Positions 40,629 through 45,961 of a stretch of 45,961 bases of DNA are shown here, piece after piece (the stretch's first letter is position 1; every line of letters begins with the position of its first letter). Below the pieces are notes generated by a model. That model had not been told where the DNA came from and ran no database searches. It was given only the letters and a program-made list of their open reading frames with translations. A program made the translations under genes and the position numbers. Source of the stretch: JBAZWE01 sp041658605. GTDB lineage: Bacteria; Actinomycetota; Thermoleophilia; BMS3ABIN01. The stretch is from the NCBI GenBank assembly GCA_041658605.1, contig JBAZZU010000018.1, forward strand, positions 1 through 45,961, given 5' to 3'.

Positions 40629-41069
40629 CTGTGTTCGCCCCGTCTTGCCTGAACAAATATATTATAGGCTGCACGTGGTTTTAGCCATAAGAAAATCTTC
40701 GGGGGTATACGGGAATTGATTGCAGAATGGCTTCATCAGGCATTTATTGCGGTACGCTTCGCCAGCGACACTTTAACGTGGTGATATTGAATTATTTATG
40801 CTAAGCCGGCCGCCCCTGAACGAGGGCTTTAATCCAATACGTGTCGCTATCAGCGAAGCATGTTCTTATTTGCGACAGGCAATCAAAAACAAGCCAGATA
40901 CGTACTAACATTCCATCTTCAATTTTTCAGTATAACATGTGAATTATCCTCCAAAATGCAGTATCAAGCCATGTTAATGATACTTAATCTGCCTCGTTGC
41001 GCAATGGCGACCTAGTGGCTATACTTACTTAACTTGTGCACCAAAATGTAAAGAAATAAGGAGAAATAT
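40629..41069. other. 440-bp intergenic region without a gene
   Basis: No credible reading frame, tRNA or known riboswitch is seen. The middle part (40756-40859) can form a long-range stem. The right end has AAGGAG 8 nt before the PrsA-like ATG and must contain its promoter. Confidence 0.5.
40756..40859 (+). repeat. 104-nt element bounded by long inverted repeats
   Basis: GCTTCGC-c-AGCGACAC (40756-40771) is complementary to GTGTCGCT-atca-GCGAAGC (40841-40859): fifteen pairs interrupted by one internal loop. Inside lies a smaller GCCC/GGGC hairpin (40811-40827). It may be a structured RNA or a decayed mobile fragment; strand is arbitrary. Confidence 0.45.
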
Positions 41070-42065
41070 ATGCGTTTCAGGATTCTCGGTATCGCCTTGC
41101 TTGCTTTTGTCGGGTTATTGGCGATTATCGCTTTTTCAGATGGTTGTGGTGGCTTGTCGGGCAACGCTGCCGCCAGTGTAAACGGCACAATTATCACCAA
41201 GGATGATGTCGCCGGGGAGGTTTCAAAAATGCGCATGACCCGCGGGGCAATGATTCCCGCTGAAACCGATGGCGACAGATATACGAATTTTGTCCGTGAG
41301 ACCACGGAGAAGCTGGTTTTCTATGAGCTTGTCAAGGAGGAAGCTGCCAAGAAGGGCCTTACGGTTTCCAGTAATGAAATCGATGAGCGCCTGCAGGATC
41401 TGGCTGACGATAGTTATCTCGGAGACGTTTCAAAACTCCGGGAAGAATATACCAAAAAAGGTTTCACGGAAGAAGATCTGCGCACCGAAGTTATACGCGC
41501 GATGACCCAGGAAAAGCTGGCTGAGACAATCGGAAGCCAGATCGAAGTTACCGATGAGGATGCCCAGGCCTATTATGACCGTAACAGGATCCAGTATGAC
41601 CAGCCGGAACGTCGCCAGGTGCGTCAGATTGTCACAGACAATGAAGCAACCGCCGTGGATGCAGTAAGGCGCGCCCGCGCCGGGGAGAGCTTCATCACGC
41701 TCGTCGAAGAGCTATCCACCGATAGTCAGTCCAGTCAGAAGAAAGGCGCCCTGGGGATGGTCGTCAAGGACCAGCTGCAGCCGGAACTCGACGCTATTGT
41801 CTTTAACATGAAGACGGGGGAGATATCAGATCCCGTCAAGCTGGGTTCACAGTGGTACGTCTTTTCGCTCGAGAATATCATGCCCGCGAACCTGAGGACC
41901 ATCGATCAGGTTCGTGATGAAATCAAGAGGCACTACGGGGCTCAAAAATTCAGTGAAAGCTGGAAGAAGTTCGGAGACGATGTGCGTGCCGCAGCTTCCA
42001 TAGAGTATGCGCCTGACTACGATCCAGCTCTGAAAGTCGAAATCGTAGTGCCAGGAGAAAATTAA
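41070..42065 (+). CDS. Exported SurA/PrsA-like peptidyl-prolyl isomerase (parvulin)
   Basis: A 331-residue extracytoplasmic foldase. The signal or anchor helix (about 5-24) ends at SDGCGG, a cysteine with an imperfect lipobox. A SurA_N-like helical chaperone domain (ASVNGTIITKDDVAGEV... ERLQDLADDSYLGDVSKLREEYTKKGFTEEDLRTEV) is followed by a parvulin core (RRQVRQIVTDNEATAVDAVRRARAGESFITLVEELSTD, GALGMVVKDQLQPELDAIVFNMKTGEISDPV, WYVFSLE). It helps fold secreted proteins. AAGGAG precedes the ATG. Confidence 0.9.
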   Translation: MRFRILGIALLAFVGLLAIIAFSDGCGGLSGNAAASVNGTIITKDDVAGEVSKMRMTRGAMIPAETDGDRYTNFVRETTEKLVFYELVKEEAAKKGLTVSSNEIDERLQDLADDSYLGDVSKLREEYTKKGFTEEDLRTEVIRAMTQEKLAETIGSQIEVTDEDAQAYYDRNRIQYDQPERRQVRQIVTDNEATAVDAVRRARAGESFITLVEELSTDSQSSQKKGALGMVVKDQLQPELDAIVFNMKTGEISDPVKLGSQWYVFSLENIMPANLRTIDQVRDEIKRHYGAQKFSESWKKFGDDVRAAASIEYAPDYDPALKVEIVVPGEN

Positions 42066-42269
42066 CAGCAGGCGGGAATAATAGTCCACCGGGCATTGAT
42101 TGACGATTATTACAGGTGATATGATTTACTTGATCGTCTTCTGCCGAAAGGCCGATAATTGATATTTATGTCTGTCGGTACGGGAGCACATGGAAAGTTG
42201 ACTTAAAAGGTATAAAAGCTGGATTAGTCAGCGTTTCTTCTATTGAAGGTCACCTCATGTGAAGGGGCA
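42066..42269 (+). other. Intergenic region ahead of the ABC transporter operon
   Basis: About 200 nt with no terminator hairpin that I can support. TTGACG (42101 region) with TATGAT downstream has too short a spacer, and TTGACT near 42200 lacks a clear -10, so no promoter is called. AAGGGG lies just before ATG 42270. Confidence 0.35.
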
Positions 42270-43190
42270 ATGCAGGCTGCCATCGATATCCAGGGGCTGA
42301 CGAAGGTCTATGGCTTCGCCAAGGATGAAGTCAAGGCCGTCGATTCCCTTGAACTAAAAATTGATACGGGTGAAGTATTCGGTTTTCTGGGTCCAAACGG
42401 GGCCGGGAAGACTACTACTGTTCAGATGCTGATGCAGATCATATTTCCCAGCTCGGGAACTGCAAGTATCCTTGGAAAGCCGCTTGGAAACGTTGAAGTC
42501 CGGAGCAGGATAGGTTTTCTTCCCGAATTATTTCAATTTCACAGTTTTCTCAAGGCTGATGAATTCCTCGATTTCCACGCAAGTCTTTATGGAATGCGCG
42601 CTGCCGAACGAAGAGTGAAAGTCGGTGAGGTTCTGGAGCAGGTTGGGCTTTCTGAGAACTCAAACTCACGAATCGGCACATTCTCAAAGGGTATGCTCCA
42701 GCGTATCGGTATCGGCCAGGCAATCATCAACGAACCCGACCTTCTCTTCCTCGATGAGCCTACATCAGCTCTGGACCCCATAGGACGCCGGGATGTACGG
42801 GACCTGATATTGAGGTTGCGTGACAAAGGCACGACTATTTTTTTGAATTCTCATATGCTGTCAGAAGTCGAGATGACCTGCGGGCGCATTGGAATCCTGA
42901 ACAAGGGTAAGCTGATACGAATTTCCGACCTTGATGCTCTCGTCAAGCCGGCCCATTGTGTCGACGTGGTGGCCGACGACCTGACACAGGAGACCAGAGA
43001 GAAGATCCATGCACTTGCCAGCAGGGTTGAGGAAGACAATGGCAGGCTGGCAGTCACACTCGAGCGGGAGGATCAGATCAGGGAGCTCGCCAGGCTGATA
43101 ATGGACAGTGGCGCGAACCTGCTGGAGTTCACACCTCGCCAGGTGCCTCTCGAAGATGTTTTCATGCAGACTATCGAGGAGAACGCATGA
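42270..43190 (+). CDS. ABC-2 type exporter, ATP-binding subunit
   Basis: About 306 residues. Walker A GFLGPNGAGKTTTVQML, Q-loop region GFLPELFQFH, signature FSKGMLQRIGIGQA (replacing LSGGQ with FSKGM, as in related gliding/antibiotic exporters), Walker B LLFLDEPTSALDP and H-loop LNSHML are all present. The C-terminal 80 residues are the regulatory extension. Its permease follows with a 4-nt overlap (ATGA). The TTG at 42243 is open but AAGGGG favours ATG 42270. Confidence 0.92.
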   Translation: MQAAIDIQGLTKVYGFAKDEVKAVDSLELKIDTGEVFGFLGPNGAGKTTTVQMLMQIIFPSSGTASILGKPLGNVEVRSRIGFLPELFQFHSFLKADEFLDFHASLYGMRAAERRVKVGEVLEQVGLSENSNSRIGTFSKGMLQRIGIGQAIINEPDLLFLDEPTSALDPIGRRDVRDLILRLRDKGTTIFLNSHMLSEVEMTCGRIGILNKGKLIRISDLDALVKPAHCVDVVADDLTQETREKIHALASRVEEDNGRLAVTLEREDQIRELARLIMDSGANLLEFTPRQVPLEDVFMQTIEENA

Positions 43191-44023
43191 AGACATGGGC
43201 GGTAACGAGATTCACTCTGAAGGAGACGATCAGAACAAAAACCATGATAATCGGACTCGTCTTCAGTCTGCTCTATCTGGCGGTGGTGCCGATGCTGTCA
43301 ACCAGCGGCGGTGGCACAGCGGTCGTTGGAGACATAGATCAGACAGCCGCGGGACGTGATTTCCTCGGTTTTGCCATGGGAGGCCTGAATTTTATTGGAA
43401 TGGCCATGGCGATATTCACGACGCTTGGCGCAGTCTATACAGAGGTAGAGAGAGGCACGATCCTCTCTCTTGTAACCAAACCGCTCCATCGCTGGCAGAT
43501 TATTGTGGGTAAATGGCTGGGACACGTCCTGCTCATGAGCGGGTACGTGCTTGTCATGGGTTTCGCTCTGTGGCTGTCGGTGGCGGTCGGATCTGGAGTG
43601 TTCATCTGGCGCTTTTTCCCGGCAATCGCGCTTGTGTGCCTTAATATAATCACGATGGTCAGTCTGACCCTGGCTTTTTCGACATTTCTGCCCGTTATAG
43701 CCAACGCAATCTTTGTTTTCCTCATCTTTATTTTTACCTCAAACCTGAGAATCATCAATGCTATCGGCGAGACTTCAGACAATATCTTCCTGGTGATCGT
43801 CGCAAATTTTCTCAGGCTGGTACTGCCGGTCAGCGAGGTGAGCGATCTGGCGAGCGTGGCGCTTGCGGGAACAACCCCAGGATCTCAGGAAATCGTCGCT
43901 TCCGAGGCAGCAATATTCGGACCCCGCGCTTGGTCTTTCGCTTATGAAATGGCTTATATCGCGTTGATGGTTTTCTTTGCGACCCTGGTTTTCAGGAAGA
44001 AGGACCTGTCACAGTCGGCGTGA
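43187..44023 (+). CDS. ABC-2 type exporter, permease subunit
   Basis: A 278-residue membrane protein with six or so helices: LVFSLLYLAVVPML, MGGLNFIGMAMAIFTTLGAVYTEVERGTILSLVTKPLHRWQIIVGKWLGH (the typical ABC-2 coupling helix), VLLMSGYVLVMGFALWLSVAVG, ALVCLNIITMVSLTLAFSTFLPVIANAIFVFLIFIF and the last helix near the C-terminus. It works with the upstream ATPase; the substrate is unknown. It is followed 73 nt later by the selenoprotein gene. Confidence 0.9.
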   Translation: MKTWAVTRFTLKETIRTKTMIIGLVFSLLYLAVVPMLSTSGGGTAVVGDIDQTAAGRDFLGFAMGGLNFIGMAMAIFTTLGAVYTEVERGTILSLVTKPLHRWQIIVGKWLGHVLLMSGYVLVMGFALWLSVAVGSGVFIWRFFPAIALVCLNIITMVSLTLAFSTFLPVIANAIFVFLIFIFTSNLRIINAIGETSDNIFLVIVANFLRLVLPVSEVSDLASVALAGTTPGSQEIVASEAAIFGPRAWSFAYEMAYIALMVFFATLVFRKKDLSQSA

Positions 44024-44096
44024 GTTGTGCCTGTTTAGAACGCGGCTCATTCGAACTTTCCTTTTAATGGTATTTTGGGCTAGAATACGAAACAAG

Positions 44097-44525
44097 ATGA
44101 TACGTATCCAAAAAATATTGCTTTTTGCATTGGCGGTGGCAGCTAGCATGTCGGTGCTGCTGATTACGGGTTGTGGTGACGAGACCCCGACCACAGCATT
44201 CGAATGTGATCAGTCAGCTCCAAGCCTGATACCGCCTCCCACCGGTCGACCGCAGCTTATAGAATTCTACCGCGATACCTGACCGGCCTGCCAGAAGCAG
44301 AAGCCCATCGTTGATGAGTTACAGATAGCTTATGCGGGAAAGATAGATTTCATGAAATTCGACGTTGCCACGCCAGAGGGTAATTGTGAGTTCAACAGGC
44401 ACGGTTTTACCCATATACCAGCGATGATGTACGTTGGTTCCAAGGGCAAGCTGGTTGAGACCACCGATTCGGTAATCGAGAAGGAAGATCTGCAGAAAAA
44501 GCTTGACAATCTGCTGAAGCAGTAG
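44097..44525 (+). CDS. Thioredoxin-like lipoprotein, probable selenoprotein (UxxC)
   Basis: The frame runs from ATG 44097 to TAG 44525 if TGA at 44280-44282 is read as selenocysteine (residue 62), giving 142 aa. The signal peptide ends in the lipobox ITGC (C26). LIEFYRDT-U-PAC-QKQKPIVDEL is a thioredoxin active site with Sec in the first position and C65 as the resolving Cys; IDFMKFDVATPEGN and HGFTHIPAMMYVG, with cis-Pro108, complete the fold. TGA falls exactly where the nucleophilic Cys belongs, and the downstream part is conserved thioredoxin sequence, not noise. A nonsense mutant of TGT/TGC is the alternative. Only a weak AAG precedes the ATG. Expected role: thiol/disulfide or peroxide chemistry outside the membrane. 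Confidence 0.83.
44272..44310 (+). promoter_or_regulatory. Candidate bacterial SECIS hairpin
   Basis: After the TGA, GGC-c-TGC and GCA-gaa-GCC form a two-step stem with a CAGAA apical loop (44285-44305). CGAT (44272-44275) and ATCG (44307-44310) can extend it around the TGA. The loop starts 9 nt after the TGA, roughly where SelB expects it. The stem is short, so support is moderate. Confidence 0.45.
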
Positions 44526-44527
44526 TT

Positions 44528-44626
44528 ATGCAGACCGGCAGTAATCTGGTTCCAATGATTCTGATAGGTGGTTTAGTTCTCGCGGGAGGCGTCGTGCTGG
44601 CGATGATAAGCCGCCGGAAGAAGTAA
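44528..44626 (+). CDS. Small single-helix membrane protein
   Basis: A 32-residue frame starting two nt after the selenoprotein stop: about nine polar residues, one hydrophobic helix (LVPMILIGGLVLAGGVVLAMI) and a basic end SRRKK. It resembles a membrane anchor or sortase tail without an LPxTG motif. Coupled position suggests it accompanies the selenoprotein. No homologue recognised. Confidence 0.5.
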   Translation: MQTGSNLVPMILIGGLVLAGGVVLAMISRRKK

Positions 44627-44636
44627 AACTAACGGG

Positions 44637-45050
44637 TCAGGGTTTTCTGGAAACCAGATATTCGAAGTCTATTGAATCCATCTGGGACTCGATGTCACTG
44701 ACCATACGTTCCCAGAACGTGTGCAATGAGCAGTATTTATCCCCCACTCCACCACATTCACCAGGTCTTATCAGGCAGCGGTTTAAAAGGACCGGCCCAT
44801 CAATAGCCTCCACTACATCCTTCAGGGTTATCTTTGCCGCGGGCCTGGCAAGCGCGATTCCGCCATGGCTGCCACGCAAGGTTCTGATTAACCCTGCCCG
44901 GGCAAGCGTCCTGATGATCGTGGGCAGATATTTTTCCGGGATCTGCTGCCTTCTGGCTATCTCACGAGTCTGGGAAAGCTCACCGTCTGGAATCTCGGCC
45001 AGATCCATCATGGCCCGGATGGCATAATCCGCCTGTCTGCTGAGTTCCAA
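44637..45050 (-). CDS. Rrf2-family transcriptional regulator
   Basis: A 137-residue winged-helix protein: ELSRQADYAIRAMMDLAEIP, IPEKYLPTIIRTLARAGLIRTLRGSHGGIAL, then cysteines at 92, 99 and 107 (RCLIRPGEC, KYC) that could bind a [2Fe-2S] cluster, though spacing differs from IscR. TTG start at 45050 with GGAGG five nt upstream. A perfect AT-rich palindrome lies 52 nt upstream. Its target is unknown; it converges on the selenoprotein unit. Confidence 0.9.
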   Translation of the reverse strand: MELSRQADYAIRAMMDLAEIPDGELSQTREIARRQQIPEKYLPTIIRTLARAGLIRTLRGSHGGIALARPAAKITLKDVVEAIDGPVLLNRCLIRPGECGGVGDKYCSLHTFWERMVSDIESQMDSIDFEYLVSRKP

Positions 45051-45101
45051 TATTCCTCCCGAAGATATATCCTGAGTTTGATTAAAATTAGTAGTTACGG
45101 C

Positions 45102-45122
45102 TAATTATAAAAAATATAATTA
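45102..45122. promoter_or_regulatory. AT-rich operator-like palindrome upstream of the third Rrf2 gene
   Basis: TAATTATA-AAAAA-TATAATTA is a perfect 8-bp inverted repeat with a 5-nt spacer and contains TATAAT-like boxes. It probably overlaps the promoter and would allow autoregulation. Confidence 0.65.
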
Positions 45123-45293
45123 TCTTTGTTCACTTTAGGGCAGTGAAATTTATATGTCAAATAAGGTGGAGTTCCGAATATCTGCTGACAAATACCGCCG
45201 GCAGTGATTACATCGGGAATGAACCGAGGAATGAAGGAAAGAAAAAGCCTGGTTACTTTGTGGGAAGGCTAATATGCCGCATGGTATATTTTC
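45123..45293. other. Short gene-free stretch between Rrf2 and HIT genes
   Basis: Apart from AT-rich sequence next to the palindrome I see no gene, terminator or RNA here; short frames in it lack family resemblance and ribosome binding sites. Confidence 0.4.
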
Positions 45294-45770
45294 TTAAAAT
45301 TCCGGGGACAACATTTTGTACGTATCATCAAGCGCTTGCGGGACTACCCTCATATCAGCCAGTACAGGCATGAAATTGTTGTCGCCCTGCCAGCGGGGGA
45401 CGATGTGGAAATGAAGGTGCTCCTTGATGCTGGAACCTGCTATCTCGCCCTGATTGAAACCCGTGTTGAGCGCATCGGGGTGCATTGTATTCTTAAGCGC
45501 GGTAATGCATTTCTGTGTCAGGTCCATGATCTCGTGGGCCTCATCAGGCTGGAGGAGCTCCAGCTCTGATACATGCCGGTTTGGAGCCACCATCAGATGC
45601 CCGGGATTGTAAGGGTACAGGTTCATGATTATAAAGGCCGTCCGTCCGCGGTGAAGGACGAGATTTTCCACATCGTGGTCCTCTTCCAGTACGCGGCAGA
45701 AAAGGCATGCCTCTTCCTTCTCCCCCAGGATATAATTGATCCGCCATGGCGCCCATATGGGTCGGTTCAT
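45294..45770 (-). CDS. HIT-family nucleotide hydrolase/transferase
   Basis: A 158-residue histidine-triad protein: CLFCRVLEEDHDVENLVLHRGRTAFIIMNLYPYNPGHLMVAPNRHVSELELL and KEHLHFHIVPRW (HxHxHxx). The FCR cysteine pair, with downstream His, is the zinc site of the Ap4A phosphorylase-like branch. It would cleave dinucleoside polyphosphates or AMP derivatives. AAGGAG lies 6 nt before the ATG. Confidence 0.92.
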   Translation of the reverse strand: MNRPIWAPWRINYILGEKEEACLFCRVLEEDHDVENLVLHRGRTAFIIMNLYPYNPGHLMVAPNRHVSELELLQPDEAHEIMDLTQKCITALKNTMHPDALNTGFNQGEIAGSSIKEHLHFHIVPRWQGDNNFMPVLADMRVVPQALDDTYKMLSPEF

Positions 45771-45835
45771 CTTGACTCCTTAGGAAATAACCAGCCATAC
45801 ACAAGTTTAATTATCGTCTGCCGTCAAAAGGAAGA

Positions 45836-45912
45836 TGGTGCGCCCGACAGGATTCGAACCTGAGACCTTCGGCTTCGGAGGCCGACGCTCTATCCGGCTG
45901 AGCTACGGGCGC
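45836..45912 (-). tRNA. tRNA-Arg (anticodon CCG)
   Basis: Complete cloverleaf: acceptor GCGCCCG/CGGGCGC, D-arm AGCTCAGCCGGATAGAGC, anticodon stem TCGGC/GCCGA with loop CTCCGAA (anticodon CCG), and T-arm with GGTTCGAATCC. The CCA end is encoded (45836-45838) after discriminator A. Confidence 0.95.
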
Positions 45913-45913
45913 G

Positions 45914-45961
45914 TGGCGGAGAGGGAGGGATTCGAACCCTCGAGACGGGTTAACCCCGCCT
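45914..45961 (-). tRNA. tRNA-Ser, 3' part only (cut by window end)
   Basis: The 3' acceptor strand CCTCTCC, discriminator G, encoded CCA, T-arm GAGGG-TTCGAAT-CCCTC and a long variable arm (CGGGGTTAACCCG) mark a class II tRNA. Acceptor and discriminator fit serine best. The anticodon is outside the window. One nt separates it from tRNA-Arg. Confidence 0.8.

Noticed and set aside
44283..44525. Reading the thioredoxin gene as a nonsense-mutated pseudogene
   Set aside because: Possible, but a TGA precisely at the redox Cys with an intact C-terminal half is far better explained by selenocysteine.

Overview
The window is 46 kb of bacterial chromosome with moderate GC, short intergenic gaps and no phage, insertion sequence or CRISPR. 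It carries ordinary housekeeping genes (argS, metG, mutM, murE, pcrA, tatD, two tRNAs) beside cyclic-di-GMP signalling, anaerobe-style sulfur trafficking, an archaeal-looking DUF211/TIGR00267 pair, rtcB-archease and a probable selenoprotein. Lipoprotein signals, Rrf2 regulators and a GEMM-I riboswitch suggest a deep-branching, Gram-positive-related anaerobe or microaerophile, perhaps an uncultured actinobacterial lineage. This assignment is an inference and is weak.

Layout. 1-2.6 kb: a cyclic-di-GMP-I riboswitch with its own terminator precedes a small secreted protein, then an unknown gene and a diguanylate cyclase. 2.6-9.3 kb (minus strand): a potassium channel, DUF3006, argS, an MFS transporter, mutM, an M28 lipoprotein peptidase and an adenosine-specific kinase. 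9.4-13.8 kb (minus): a second cyclic-di-GMP block with a DUF4388 protein, a membrane diguanylate cyclase and a HAMP-GAF-GAF-HD-GYP phosphodiesterase. 13.9-16.3 kb (minus): an iron-sulfur operon of rrf2-tusA fusion, nifS and nifU, read from a promoter inside TTGTATA repeats. 16.4-26.7 kb: tatD/metG, a flavoprotein, murE, two AI-2E-family permeases, two M23-like envelope proteins and a divergent nucleoside phosphorylase. 26.7-28.6 kb (minus): archease-rtcB RNA repair.

28.7-34.0 kb is a sulfur/cysteine island: a CymR-like Rrf2 regulator, cysK, tusA, a ThiS/MoaD-like carrier with a masked C-terminus, a ThiF/MoeB activator, a JAMM protease, larE, a NIL-domain protein and cysE. Together these could build cysteine by a protein-thiocarboxylate route and load further sulfur acceptors. 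34.1-37.2 kb: DUF211, a VIT/CCC1-like membrane protein and pcrA. 37.3-40.6 kb: an arsR/FmdE-family divergent pair with twin operators, then dsrE-tusA and a frameshifted radical SAM gene. 41-46 kb: a PrsA-like foldase, an ABC-2 exporter, a thioredoxin-like lipoprotein with an in-frame TGA at its redox cysteine, a third Rrf2 regulator, a HIT protein, tRNA-Arg(CCG) and a truncated tRNA-Ser.

The observations I rate highest are: (i) the probable UxxC selenoprotein; (ii) mutM and rtcB, whose conserved N-termini can only be recovered by starting at CTG codons behind good ribosome binding sites, with arsR posing a similar problem; (iii) the complete thiocarboxylate cysteine island with a protease-masked carrier; (iv) the Rrf2-TusA fusion heading the Nif-type Fe-S operon.
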